A stretch of DNA of 64,000 nt. It comes from an uncultured Alistipes sp. (GTDB taxonomy: Bacteria; Bacteroidota; Bacteroidia; Bacteroidales; Rikenellaceae). Each line of letters starts with the position of its first letter. Position 1 is the first letter of the stretch. This document shows, in pieces, positions 27,666 to 36,469 of the stretch. Made by a program: the position numbers and the translations under genes. The stretch covers positions 1 through 64,000 of the forward strand of contig UQDC01000012.1 in the NCBI GenBank assembly GCA_900539755.1, read 5' to 3'. Under the pieces are notes generated by a model. The model made no database searches. It saw only the letters and a program-made list of their open reading frames with translations, and was not told the DNA's origin.

Positions 27666-28553
27666 ATGAAAACAAACATTAAAGGGGTTGGGGTCGCTTT
27701 GATTACCCCGTTCAAAGATAGTGGAGAGATCGATTTTGAAGCGTTAGAGCGTCTGTTGAATCGTGTTATCTCAGGTGGGGCTGATTATTTGGTCGTATTG
27801 GGAACAACGGCCGAAACACCGACTCTTTCCGCTGAAGAGCGTATTGCGGTTACGAAGTTTGTTATTGAAAAAAATAATGGCAAATTGCCCATTGTATTGG
27901 GTATTGGAGGCAATTGTACCGCTGACGTTGTTCGGAGTATTCAGACAACGGATTTGGAGGGTGTCGATGCAATCCTTTCGGTAACACCATACTATAATAA
28001 ACCGTCACAGGAGGGTATCTATCAACATTATAAGACAATCGCTGAGGCTTCGCCACGTCCTATCGTGATGTATAATGTTCCGGGACGTACCGGAGTAAAC
28101 ATGGCTGCCGCAACTACTTTGCGATTGGCCCATGAGTGCAAGAATATTATTGCTGTCAAAGAGGCCTCAGGTAACATTGCACAAGCCGCCTATATTTTGC
28201 GTGATCGTCCTGAAGATTTCTACGTCATCTCGGGAGATGACAACTTGACTCTGCCGATGATGGCTATGGGAGGCGATGGCGTCATTTCCGTTGCGGTGAA
28301 TGCTTATCCTGAAAAGTTCTGCCGCATGGTACATGCCCTGCAGCAGGGGGATGTTAAAACCGCTGCTTCTCTGCACTTGAAGATGATGGAGGCAACCGAT
28401 GCATTGTTTGCGGAAGGAAATCCGGTTGGTGTCAAAGCAGTTTTAACCTATTATGGGGTTATCCGCAATAATTTGCGATTACCTTTGGTCGCTTCATCTG
28501 CGGCTTTGGACGCAAGATTGAAAAATCTGATTGAGCGTTATGATCTGAAATAA
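27666..28553 (+). CDS. dapA: 4-hydroxy-tetrahydrodipicolinate synthase
   Basis: Condenses pyruvate with aspartate semialdehyde, the first committed step to diaminopimelate and lysine. The 295-residue TIM barrel shows GTTAETPTLS near the active site, the catalytic tyrosine in TPYYNKPSQEG, YNVPGRTG, and the Schiff-base lysine in IIAVKEASGN. It fits with lysC (52.5 kb) and lysA (51.3 kb) in the same window, though these are separate operons. Between ligA (38 nt) and galM (36 nt). Confidence 0.96.
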   Translation: MKTNIKGVGVALITPFKDSGEIDFEALERLLNRVISGGADYLVVLGTTAETPTLSAEERIAVTKFVIEKNNGKLPIVLGIGGNCTADVVRSIQTTDLEGVDAILSVTPYYNKPSQEGIYQHYKTIAEASPRPIVMYNVPGRTGVNMAAATTLRLAHECKNIIAVKEASGNIAQAAYILRDRPEDFYVISGDDNLTLPMMAMGGDGVISVAVNAYPEKFCRMVHALQQGDVKTAASLHLKMMEATDALFAEGNPVGVKAVLTYYGVIRNNLRLPLVASSAALDARLKNLIERYDLK

Positions 28554-28589
28554 CGGCTCGAAGATTGATAAATCAAAAAAATGTAACTT

Positions 28590-29726
28590 ATGCGACGTGG
28601 TATTGGATTGGTTGTGGCAGTTATGGCAATGTGGGCTTGTACTGCACAACAGGGAAATATGAAGACGGCGTCGGGATTGGTGCAGAGAAAATTCCAGACC
28701 GAAATCGATGGAAAGTCAACGGATCTGTTTCGGTTGACCAATACTTCGGGGATGGAGGTTTGTGTAACCAATTACGGAGGCCGAATCGTCTCAATTCTGG
28801 TACCCGATCGCAAAGGAATCATGCGTGATGTTGTCCTGGGTTTTGATAACATTGCCGCCTATCAAAAATATTCGAGCAATTATGGCGCAACAATAGGTCG
28901 GTATGCCAACCGGATTGCCAAAGGACGTTTTGTGTTGGATGGTGATACCATTCAGTTGGATCTGAATGACAAGCTCGGTAATAACATGCACGGGGGAAAA
29001 CCAGGTTGGGCCTATCGGGTTTTCGATGCCGTGCAGAAAGATCCAGCGACTTTGGTGCTGACCTATGTGTCCCCTGACGGTGAGTCGCATTTCCCAGGAA
29101 CAGTTCAAGTAGAGGTGGCGTATCATTTGACAGATGACAATGCTCTGGATATAGCCTATACGGCTGTTACCGATCGCCCTACGGTGATCAATATGACCAA
29201 TCACAGTTTTTTCAATCTGTCGGGTAAACCTTCGACTGCAATTACAGATCACATAATGTGGATGGCGGCAGACTTGGTGATGACGATCGATTCTACGGTT
29301 GTGCCAACAGGTAATTTTATGGTAGTTCAAGGAACGCCTTTTGACTTCACCGAGGCAAAACCAATAGGACAGGCTATTGATAGCGTAGAAAATGATCAGA
29401 TACGTTATGGTTTAGGGTATAACCACAATTGGGTTTTACGTTCCGGAGATCGTGATAAGCCGGTTGCAAGCCTTTATTCGCCGGTTTCGGGTATTTTGTT
29501 GGAAATTTTGACGGATGAACCTTGTATGCAAATTTATACAGGCAATTATCAAGATGGGACACATATCGGAAAAAAGCGTGTTGCTTATCCTTATCGTGGA
29601 GCTGTCTGTCTTGAGCCACAACATGCTCCCGATTCCCCGAATCATCCCACATGGCCTTCGGTCAGACTCGATCCGGGACAGTTATATACCAGCCATAGTC
29701 AATACCGTTTTTCCGTGGCTGATTAA
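28590..29726 (+). CDS. galM: Aldose 1-epimerase, lipoprotein
   Basis: Interconverts alpha and beta anomers of hexoses. The N-terminus MRRGIGLVVAVMAMWACTAQ is a lipoprotein signal with the lipobox cysteine at 17, so the enzyme is membrane-anchored outside the cytoplasm, unlike cytoplasmic GalM. The beta-supersandwich carries the catalytic histidine in NMTNHSFFNLSG and the catalytic glutamate in VCLEPQHAPDSPNHP. It follows dapA by 36 nt. Exported mutarotases are common in Bacteroidota that digest glycans. Confidence 0.92.
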   Translation: MRRGIGLVVAVMAMWACTAQQGNMKTASGLVQRKFQTEIDGKSTDLFRLTNTSGMEVCVTNYGGRIVSILVPDRKGIMRDVVLGFDNIAAYQKYSSNYGATIGRYANRIAKGRFVLDGDTIQLDLNDKLGNNMHGGKPGWAYRVFDAVQKDPATLVLTYVSPDGESHFPGTVQVEVAYHLTDDNALDIAYTAVTDRPTVINMTNHSFFNLSGKPSTAITDHIMWMAADLVMTIDSTVVPTGNFMVVQGTPFDFTEAKPIGQAIDSVENDQIRYGLGYNHNWVLRSGDRDKPVASLYSPVSGILLEILTDEPCMQIYTGNYQDGTHIGKKRVAYPYRGAVCLEPQHAPDSPNHPTWPSVRLDPGQLYTSHSQYRFSVAD

Positions 29727-29857
29727 TAAACGGTACGTAAGGCGGGCGGAGAACTCTCTCTGCTCGTCTCTTTTTATGTAGAGGGGACGTTGTAACGTGT
29801 TTTTGCAAATAAATTGTTATTTTTATCGTTATTATGACAAACGGAAAGCAATGATTT

Positions 29858-30643
29858 ATGTGTAAAAGATTTTATATTTTGTTGTTGATGGCCGTTGTCT
29901 CCCTGGGGACAATGATCTCGGTTTCGGCCCAAGATTCTACGTTGTACCGTCCACAAGTTCCTGATAACGATCAAATATTGAAGGATGTACTAAATGGAAT
30001 GTCCCCTTATTATTATCCAGTTCTATTTATGCGTTATATGGAAGGGGATACGACGTTAACTCTGGAGGATTACCGTCATCTTTATTACGGTTATGCGTGG
30101 CAACCCGAATATGAGCCTTTCGATAAACCGCAAGTCAAAGAAGATCTGTTGCGTTTGGTGGCAATGACTAAAGATTCATTGTCGTTGGCAAATGCTGAAA
30201 AAATCATCGATTTGGCCACTGAGGTGATGAAGTATGACCCATTTTGTCCGGGAAATTTGAATATCTTGGTGTATGGTTACGGGGCAATCGGGAATAAGGT
30301 TCAGGAAAAAATAAATTATAGGCGTTTGCAAATGGTGATCAAGACGATTCAATCATCGGGTACCGGATTGAAGGAGGCCTCGCCATGGCATGTGTTGTCG
30401 TTCACGCATGCAACGGATATGATGGCCTATTTGAATCTCGATTACGGAACCCGGCGGGTAGTCAGTCGAACGACCGAGTATATTCCGTTGGCATTTCGAT
30501 TGCCAGGAGGCGTAAAAGGATATTATTTCAATTTCGAACGCATGTATTGGCGCCGTCCCGAAAAGATGCCTGAAAAGGAGTCTGCCGGTTGGGAGTTCAA
30601 TGGTATTCCGTTGAAAAAACGGACTCAAAAGATCAAATGGTAA
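29858..30643 (+). CDS. DUF4919 domain protein, secreted
   Basis: A signal peptide (MCKRFYILLLMAVVSLGTMISVSAQ) is followed by a domain of about 235 residues typical of DUF4919, with YRPQVPDNDQIL, LTLEDYRHLYYGYAWQPEY, a tetratricopeptide-like helical stretch, and GGVKGYYFNFERMYW near the end. Function unknown. It is 131 nt after galM and 51 nt before lemA, on the same strand, so possibly part of an envelope-related group with lemA and the TPM gene. Confidence 0.8.
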   Translation: MCKRFYILLLMAVVSLGTMISVSAQDSTLYRPQVPDNDQILKDVLNGMSPYYYPVLFMRYMEGDTTLTLEDYRHLYYGYAWQPEYEPFDKPQVKEDLLRLVAMTKDSLSLANAEKIIDLATEVMKYDPFCPGNLNILVYGYGAIGNKVQEKINYRRLQMVIKTIQSSGTGLKEASPWHVLSFTHATDMMAYLNLDYGTRRVVSRTTEYIPLAFRLPGGVKGYYFNFERMYWRRPEKMPEKESAGWEFNGIPLKKRTQKIKW

Positions 30644-30694
30644 CTGATTTAGAAATAATTAATTTGTTTTACATTAACTACTACGTAAATTAAA

Positions 30695-31285
30695 ATGAAA
30701 AAGAAAGGTTTAATTATATTGGCTGTTATAGTCGTTGTCGTGTTGGTTGTATTTTCATGGTTTAAGAGTACCTATAATGGTATGGTTACAGCCAATGAGG
30801 CCGCCCAAGCTCAGTTGGCAAATATTGAAAATCAATACCAGCGTCGGGCTGATCTGATCCCTAATTTGGTCGCTACTGTTAAAGGTTACGCTCAACATGA
30901 AGAATCGACTTTAACCCAGGTAGTCGAGGCCAGAGCTAAAGCGACACAGACACAGCTGAATATTGACGATGCAGCAGCCATGTCCAAATATATGGAGGCA
31001 CAAGGGGAGTTGTCATCGGCATTGAGCCGTTTGATGGCAATTAGTGAGAATTACCCCGATCTGAAAGCCAATCAAAACTTCCTGGATTTACAGACACAAT
31101 TGGAAGGAACCGAGAATCGTATCGCTACGGAACGGCGTAAGTATAACGAATCTGCTCGCCAATTCAACACAATGATCAAAATGTTTCCGCGCAATATGGT
31201 TGCCGGTATGTTTGGTTTCGCCCCGTTGAGCTATTTTGAGGCGGAAGAGGGTGCTCAGCAAGCTCCACAAGTTAGCTTTGAATAA
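30695..31285 (+). CDS. lemA: LemA family membrane protein
   Basis: 196 residues: a short cytoplasmic start (MKKKG), one membrane segment (LIILAVIVVVVLVVFSW), and a long helical bundle with the family signature NQYQRRADLIPNLVATVKGYA and YNESARQFNTMIKMFP. The helical domain is probably outside the cytoplasm. Function poorly known. The TPM-domain gene follows by 13 nt; lemA-TPM pairs are a common bacterial arrangement, which supports a joint role. Confidence 0.94.
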   Translation: MKKKGLIILAVIVVVVLVVFSWFKSTYNGMVTANEAAQAQLANIENQYQRRADLIPNLVATVKGYAQHEESTLTQVVEARAKATQTQLNIDDAAAMSKYMEAQGELSSALSRLMAISENYPDLKANQNFLDLQTQLEGTENRIATERRKYNESARQFNTMIKMFPRNMVAGMFGFAPLSYFEAEEGAQQAPQVSFE

Positions 31286-31298
31286 ATTGCCCATATAG

Positions 31299-32111
31299 AT
31301 GCTGATGAGCAAGAAAACAATATTAGGGTCAAAGCTGTTTAAACAGTTTTTGGTGCTCTTTTGTGGCGGTTTGCTGGCTGTCAGTTCGGTGATAGCCCAA
31401 AATCTGCCAGAACCGATGTCTCCTAAGCGCTTGGTGAATGATTTTGTCGGAGTGTTTACACCTCAGCAACAGCAGGCTTTAGAACAGAAATTGGTTGCGT
31501 TTGATCGCAAAACCTCCACGCAAATTGCCATTGTGACGGTCGCCGATTTGGAAGGCTATGCCCCTGGGGAATATGCCCAACGATTGTATGATAAGTGGGG
31601 GATTGGACAGCAAGGGAAGGATAATGGTCTGTTGATTTTGCTAAAACCTAAAACGCTGGATAGCAATGGTGAAGTTTTTATTGCTGTGGGGTATGGTTTA
31701 GAGGGAGTAGTGCCAGATATTACAGCTGGGCGTATCATCGACCGCGAGATGTTACCGTCTTTTCGCAAAGGAGACTATTTTACCGGAACCGATCGTGCCG
31801 TCCAGGTATTAATGCAATTGACCGAAGGGGAATTTACGGCTGATCAATATAGCCGGCAGGGTGCGCCTGCAGGATTGACAAGTGGTGCAATTTTGTTCTT
31901 TATATTGTTAGTCTTTTTATTCTTTTTTAGTCGTGGACATGGCGGTAACCACGGAGACGATAATGGTGGAAGTAGTGGTGGACGCCGTTTCGTTTGGATT
32001 CCTCCTGTGTTTATAGGGGGGCATGGTGGTTTTGGAGGAGGATCTTCCGGCGGATTTGGCGGCTTCGGAGGCGGTATGTCTGGCGGAGGTGGCGGCGGAC
32101 GCTCCTGGTAA
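31299..32111 (+). CDS. TPM domain protein (YgcG family) with Gly-rich C-terminus
   Basis: A signal peptide (cleavage near VIAQ) is followed by a TPM domain (LVNDFVGVFTPQQQQALEQ, IAIVTVADLEGYAPGEYA, DNGLLILLKPK). A C-terminal membrane helix (about 190-205, AILFFILLVFLFFFS) and a tail dominated by Gly, Ser and Phe end in GGGRSW. TPM domains have been linked to membrane protein repair and phosphatase activity in other organisms; the activity here is unknown. Two ATGs, at 31299 and 31305, are both possible starts. Partner of lemA. Confidence 0.9.
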   Translation: MLMSKKTILGSKLFKQFLVLFCGGLLAVSSVIAQNLPEPMSPKRLVNDFVGVFTPQQQQALEQKLVAFDRKTSTQIAIVTVADLEGYAPGEYAQRLYDKWGIGQQGKDNGLLILLKPKTLDSNGEVFIAVGYGLEGVVPDITAGRIIDREMLPSFRKGDYFTGTDRAVQVLMQLTEGEFTADQYSRQGAPAGLTSGAILFFILLVFLFFFSRGHGGNHGDDNGGSSGGRRFVWIPPVFIGGHGGFGGGSSGGFGGFGGGMSGGGGGGRSW

Positions 32112-32425
32112 TGAGTCCGGAGAGGCGTTTGTCATTTCTGTGGTTGTTGTTTTTCCGATAGCTACGCATTTTCAGACTTTGTGTTAAAGACCTAAATACT
32201 TTGGAAGGTGATTTCTTTTGAATATGACAGCTCAGCCTTATATGTTAATTAGATGGAGCTTAATATTACAAAGAGTGTTGTAACACGCAAATGAGGTGGA
32301 TGGACCTATTGCAATAGAGCATTGGCCTACACAAGTGAAGAAGGGTAAGGGATTAAAGATGTTCATTCATCGGAATCATGAACGGTATAATGCATAGATA
32401 TTCTGTAAGTAAATACTTCCTTTCC
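32112..32425. other. 314-bp intergenic region
   Basis: Between the TPM gene and the clostripain-like gene on the same strand. I see no terminator, repeat or strong promoter. An in-frame ATG at 32378 would give the next gene 16 extra residues but no improved signal. Confidence 0.4.
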
Positions 32426-33607
32426 ATGGAGAAGTTGGTATTAATTGTGCTGGCGGGGTTAATGTTGATCTCTTGTAAAAAGGAGCCAGAAACTACTCCT
32501 CCAATTAAGGCTGATCGCACGGTGTTGGTCTATATGGCGGTCAGTAATTTGACTTCGCAGGCTGAACTGAATCTTGCAGATATGGCTGCAGGAATGGAAG
32601 GTTTGTCGGGTAATTTGATTGTATATGTCAATCGATATCCGGGGAATGCGGCTTTGTACCGTGTAAATGATGATCAAACCATGGTTGAAGTGGCTCAATA
32701 TGGTAAAGAAGACCCAACCTCAGCCGAGGTATTGCAACGTGTTTGGAATACAACCGTACAACAATTTCCGGCTGATTCATATGGGTTGATTATGTGGGGG
32801 CATGCAACAGGGTGGATTCCTGCGGATTTGAACATCACGAATCAACGCAGCAAACCTATCGGCGAAGAAATTTCGCAACCATTGCAGGGCATGGAGCAAC
32901 AAATTTGGACCCAGATGTCGGATGCGTTGCCGACTAAAGCTTTTGGAGGCGATATGGAGATTTCCGATATGGTTGCAGCCTTGCCTCACGATCGAAAACT
33001 TGATTTTCTGCTTTTTGACGCTTGCTTTATGTCATCGATAGAGGCATTGTATGATCTTCGTAACACTGCCCAATATATAATTGCATCGCCAACTGAGGTG
33101 ATGGGTGACGGCTTTCCGTACACAGATGTAACCCCGCTGTTTTTTCAAGAGACCTTGAATTTGCAGGGAATTTGTCAAGCATTTGTGGATTCATATCGAT
33201 ATAGTAGCAGTGTACAGTCTGCTTCGGTGGCGTTGATTAATACTTCAGAATTGGAACCACTGGCTACTGCAGTCCGTAATCTTCATGAGGCCTTTCCAGA
33301 TCCGACCATAGATCTTGATGACGTGCAGCCTTTTGAAAGTCTGACTCGCCATGTCTTTTATGATATGGAGGATTATTTCAAGCAATTTGCTGAGGGGAGC
33401 TCTCAATTTGAAGCATTCCAATCTCAGTTGGCCAAAACAGTTGTCTATTCGGATTGTACTGATTGGATCTATAGCGCTTATGGAGCAATGTTTCAATGTG
33501 TAAATTATTGTGGAATATCGACCTATGTGTCGCAGGATGTTTTCCCCATATATGGCGCAGCTTATGCAGAAACGGCTTGGGCTAAGGCGATCGGTATGTT
33601 AAATTGA
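32426..33607 (+). CDS. Clostripain-family (C11) cysteine peptidase, lipoprotein
   Basis: Start at 32426 (MEKLVLIVLAGLMLISCKKEP) gives a lipoprotein signal with lipobox LISC. The peptidase core resembles caspase-like clan CD: catalytic histidine in MWGHATGW (His126) and catalytic cysteine in LLFDACFMSSIE (Cys200). C11 enzymes usually cut after Arg or Lys and may self-activate. The predicted 393-residue protein would be surface- or periplasm-anchored. Related Bacteroidales enzymes act on host or bacterial proteins; the target here is unknown. Monocistronic, with a terminator downstream. Confidence 0.87.
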   Translation: MEKLVLIVLAGLMLISCKKEPETTPPIKADRTVLVYMAVSNLTSQAELNLADMAAGMEGLSGNLIVYVNRYPGNAALYRVNDDQTMVEVAQYGKEDPTSAEVLQRVWNTTVQQFPADSYGLIMWGHATGWIPADLNITNQRSKPIGEEISQPLQGMEQQIWTQMSDALPTKAFGGDMEISDMVAALPHDRKLDFLLFDACFMSSIEALYDLRNTAQYIIASPTEVMGDGFPYTDVTPLFFQETLNLQGICQAFVDSYRYSSSVQSASVALINTSELEPLATAVRNLHEAFPDPTIDLDDVQPFESLTRHVFYDMEDYFKQFAEGSSQFEAFQSQLAKTVVYSDCTDWIYSAYGAMFQCVNYCGISTYVSQDVFPIYGAAYAETAWAKAIGMLN

Positions 33608-33651
33608 CAATTGCAGACAAAACGATAATATTCGTTTACAGATTGATGTAT

Positions 33652-33686
33652 GTCGGAATGTACAGGATTGTATGTTCCGACTTTTT
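33652..33686 (+). terminator. Terminator after clostripain-like gene
   Basis: GTCGGAATGTACA (33652-33664) pairs with TGTATGTTCCGAC (33669-33681), mostly perfect, and TTTTT follows. Confidence 0.7.
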
Positions 33687-33858
33687 CGTATGATGGAGAA
33701 GGAAATGATGAGATGAATACAATTGTCGGATTGATGGTTGCGTACAAAACCGTTGTGGTAATTGGGATTTGTGGGAATCTGACTCTTTGATCTGAAAAAA
33801 AATTAGTACCTTTATTTCGTTGACTTTATATTAAACCACCAAACTTGTATTAACTGCT

Positions 33859-34494
33859 ATGGTTGATTTGAATTTGCTTTATGAAGCCATTTTGAATGGT
33901 AAATTGGAGCAGGCCGTAGATGTAACCAATCAGGCGATTGCCGATGGTGTAGAACCACAGGCCATTATTAATGGATATATGATCAAGGCCATGGAAGAGG
34001 TCGGACAGCGTTTCCAACGGGGCGAGGCGTTTGTTCCCAATCTGCTGATGGCAGCTCGAGCTATGAAAGGTTCGTTGGATATTCTCAAACCGCTGATGAA
34101 AGGCGATGCTTCGACCACCTTGGGCAAAGTGGTGATCGGAACCGTCAAAGGCGATTTGCATGATATCGGAAAGAACCTCGTCGCTTCAATGCTGGAAGGA
34201 TGTGGCTTTGAGGTGATTAATCTCGGAGTGGATGTGCCGAGCGATAAATTTATTGCAGCGATTAAAGAAAACAATGCCGATATTCTTTGCTTGTCAGCAC
34301 TGTTAACTACTACCATGAACTATATGAAAGATGTAATTGAAGCTCTGAAAGCTGATGAATTGCGTGATCAGGTGAAAGTGATGGTAGGTGGCGCTCCTGT
34401 TACGGCCATGTTTGCTGAGCAGGTTGGCGCAGACGGTTACAGCGAAGATGCCAGTGAGGCTGTAGCGTTGGCTCGTCGTTTGGTTTCTGCATAG
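33859..34494 (+). CDS. Corrinoid (cobalamin-binding) methyl-carrier protein
   Basis: Methyl carrier of the MtaC/MtbC/MttC type, 211 residues. The N-terminal four-helix cap (residues 1-85, IINGYMIKAMEEVGQRFQRGE) is followed by a Rossmann B12-binding domain with DLHDIGKN. Within it Asp99, His101 and Gly104 form the DxHxxG signature, and His101 is the expected lower cobalt ligand. The later SxL and GG motifs (CLSALLTTTMNY, VMVGGAPV) are present. It is first of three same-strand genes (gaps of 20 nt) that make a complete carrier, reactivator and methyltransferase cassette. No MtxB-type substrate methyltransferase is adjacent. No cobalamin riboswitch is visible upstream. Confidence 0.93.
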   Translation: MVDLNLLYEAILNGKLEQAVDVTNQAIADGVEPQAIINGYMIKAMEEVGQRFQRGEAFVPNLLMAARAMKGSLDILKPLMKGDASTTLGKVVIGTVKGDLHDIGKNLVASMLEGCGFEVINLGVDVPSDKFIAAIKENNADILCLSALLTTTMNYMKDVIEALKADELRDQVKVMVGGAPVTAMFAEQVGADGYSEDASEAVALARRLVSA

Positions 34495-34514
34495 GATCTT
34501 GTCACTCGGAAGCA

Positions 34515-35207
34515 ATGGAGTGCCGTACCGTACCATTTACTGCATTGGAAATAACATCGGCTGATGTTGCTGATGCAATTGGTTATGGTCCCCATCTCCC
34601 TGACGAAAATGTATTACAGTTAATCTCCGGATTGCTCTGTACTTTTGAAAATATCCAGACTCATTATTGTCTGGATATTTTCGATGGTATGGTTCATTCG
34701 AAAAGTATCGAGATTAATGGCGTAACGTTTAATTCGGGAACTGCTGTCGCAAACGTGATGCGGGGGGCAAAACAATTTGCAGTATTTGTGGCTACGGCTG
34801 GAGAGGAATATGAACGCCTATGTGCTGAATTGACCAGCAATAAGGATGCTGATATTCTGTCGCAATACATTGCAGATGCTATCGGTTCGACGATTGCGGT
34901 GAAATTGGGTGCTTATGTAGAAAAACGGTTGGCAGATGCGATAATACCCCAACGTTTTTCTCACCATCTTAGCCCGGGATATTGCCATTGGCCCGTGTCC
35001 GATCAACGACCACTGTTTGATTTATTAGGCGGAAATCCTTGCGGAGTCCGTTTGTCAGACGGTTTTTTGATGTATCCTGTCAAGTCGCTCAGTGGCATTA
35101 TCGCTATCGGAGACCAAGTACGACAAGAGGTTAGCGGCTGTGATATTTGTCCTATGGTACGCTGTTTTCGACGACACGCTTCAACGAAACTTCCGAATAA
35201 AACCTAA
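34515..35207 (+). CDS. Stand-alone MetH activation-domain-like protein with C-terminal Cys cluster
   Basis: 230 residues resembling the activation domain of cobalamin-dependent methionine synthase (MetH), which binds S-adenosylmethionine and helps reductively methylate oxidised cobalamin. Visible matches are SPGYCHWPVSDQ (153-164), the equivalent of the SAM-binding RxxxGYxxxP region, and SDGFLMYPVKSLSG (181-194). Stand-alone homologues are known elsewhere. The C-terminus adds CDICPMVRC (Cys209, 212, 217; CX2CX4C), absent from MetH itself and suggestive of a metal or Fe-S site. Placed between the corrinoid protein and the UroD-like gene, it is the likely reactivator of Co(II) in the carrier; that is inference from context. 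Confidence 0.85.
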   Translation: MECRTVPFTALEITSADVADAIGYGPHLPDENVLQLISGLLCTFENIQTHYCLDIFDGMVHSKSIEINGVTFNSGTAVANVMRGAKQFAVFVATAGEEYERLCAELTSNKDADILSQYIADAIGSTIAVKLGAYVEKRLADAIIPQRFSHHLSPGYCHWPVSDQRPLFDLLGGNPCGVRLSDGFLMYPVKSLSGIIAIGDQVRQEVSGCDICPMVRCFRRHASTKLPNKT

Positions 35208-35227
35208 ATACCTAATTAACAACCTTT

Positions 35228-36241
35228 ATGAGGAATATGCGAGATTGGGCTAAAGGCCTGATGAATAGCAAAAAAAGAAGTGTTCTTCCGATTATGACTC
35301 ACCCTGGGATCGAAATGATCGGTCGAGAGGTGTATGATGCTGTAACCGATGGTCGCGTGCATTACGAGGCGATTAAAGCTGTGAATGAGGCATATCCGCA
35401 AAGTGTAGCGGCGACGGTTATTATGGATTTGACAGTGGAAGCAGAAGCTTTCGGCTGTGAAATCTCCTTTCCTAAAAATGAGGTGCCAAGTGTAGTGGGC
35501 CGTTTGGTGACTGATTATGATTCGGTGGCCAAACTGGAGGTTCCTGATCTGACCAAGGGACGTGTACCGCAATATCTTTTGGCAAATAAATTGGCCGCTG
35601 AAAACATTACGGATAAACCGACGTTGGCGGGATGTATTGGCCCATTTTCATTAGCAGGTCGGTTGTTCGATATGACAGAGATTATGATGGCATGCTATGT
35701 GGAGCCTCAGACAATCGAGTTACTGCTGCAAAAATGTACAGAGTTTATCAAAAAGTATTGCTTGGAACTCAAAAAGGTCGGAGCGAATGGGGTAGTCATT
35801 GCAGAACCTGCGGCTGGATTGTTGTCCAATGATGATTGTCTGAAATTTGCAACACCTTATTTGAAAGAGATTATCGAAGCAGTACAGGATGAAAGTTTCA
35901 TAGTTGTCTTGCATAATTGCGGCAATACAGGTCATTGTACACAGTCGATGGTTGCTACAGGGGCTTGGGCGCAGCATTTCGGCAATAAGATCGATATGGT
36001 AAAAGCCCTGGAGGATACCCCTTCTGAAATGCTTGTCATGGGTAATCTTGATCCGGTTGCCTTATTTAAAGTTGCATCGCCCGCAGAGATGAAAGCTGCA
36101 ACTGCAGAACTGCTCGAACGTACTAAAGATTATAATAATTTTGTACTCTCTTCAGGATGTGATACACCTCCAGAGGTTCCGGCTGCCAATATTGTTGCAT
36201 TTTATGAAGCTCTCGATGAGTTTAATGCTAAAAGGGCTTAA
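35228..36241 (+). CDS. UroD-fold corrinoid methyltransferase (MtaA/MtbA-like) with zinc ligands
   Basis: 337-residue TIM-barrel protein of the uroporphyrinogen decarboxylase superfamily, closer to MtaA/MtbA methylcobamide:thiol methyltransferases than to HemE. The putative zinc ligands match MtaA in kind and spacing: His229 and Cys231 (LHNCGNTGHC) and Cys311 (SSGCDTPPE). Zinc in that site activates a thiol acceptor, which is coenzyme M in methanogens. Bacteroidales are not known to make coenzyme M, so homocysteine or another thiol is plausible (inference). Third gene of the corrinoid cassette, followed by a strong terminator. Confidence 0.88.
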   Translation: MRNMRDWAKGLMNSKKRSVLPIMTHPGIEMIGREVYDAVTDGRVHYEAIKAVNEAYPQSVAATVIMDLTVEAEAFGCEISFPKNEVPSVVGRLVTDYDSVAKLEVPDLTKGRVPQYLLANKLAAENITDKPTLAGCIGPFSLAGRLFDMTEIMMACYVEPQTIELLLQKCTEFIKKYCLELKKVGANGVVIAEPAAGLLSNDDCLKFATPYLKEIIEAVQDESFIVVLHNCGNTGHCTQSMVATGAWAQHFGNKIDMVKALEDTPSEMLVMGNLDPVALFKVASPAEMKAATAELLERTKDYNNFVLSSGCDTPPEVPAANIVAFYEALDEFNAKRA

Positions 36242-36301
36242 TATTATAGGTAGCATCCATAGAAAAAGATAACTTTTCAAATAAAGTGAAATAACTATAA
36301 T

Positions 36302-36333
36302 GAGCTGACGACACAAATCGTCGGCTCTTTTTT
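36302..36333 (+). terminator. Terminator after corrinoid cassette
   Basis: GAGCTGACGA (36302-36311) pairs with TCGTCGGCTC (36318-36327) with one G:U, then six T. Confidence 0.85.
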
Positions 36334-36403
36334 ATGCTATATCAATCTTTATTGCGAAGTTGGTGGCAGATAGTCTATGAAATAAAAGTAAAAATTTGAT
36401 CAT

Positions 36404-36462
36404 ATACCCGTATTTTTATGGGGGTATAATGTAATTTTTATTTATTTTCTAAATAATACCCC
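36404..36462. repeat. GGGGTAT/ATACCCC elements upstream of glutamine synthetase
   Basis: ATACCC (36404-36409), GGGGGTAT (36420-36427) and ATACCCC (36456-36462) form alternating inverted copies in an AT-rich stretch just upstream of the promoter. The middle copy can pair with either neighbour. They could be regulator-binding half-sites for nitrogen control; no regulator is known. Confidence 0.45.
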
Positions 36463-36469
36463 TTAAAAA

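Noticed and set aside
28791..29330. 179-codon open frame antisense to galM
   Set aside because: It lies wholly inside galM, and its translation has the His/Ile-rich, motif-free look of a shadow frame.
33608..33858. Possible cobalamin riboswitch before the corrinoid cassette
   Set aside because: The only strong structure is the terminator of the preceding gene; no B12-box sequence is present.
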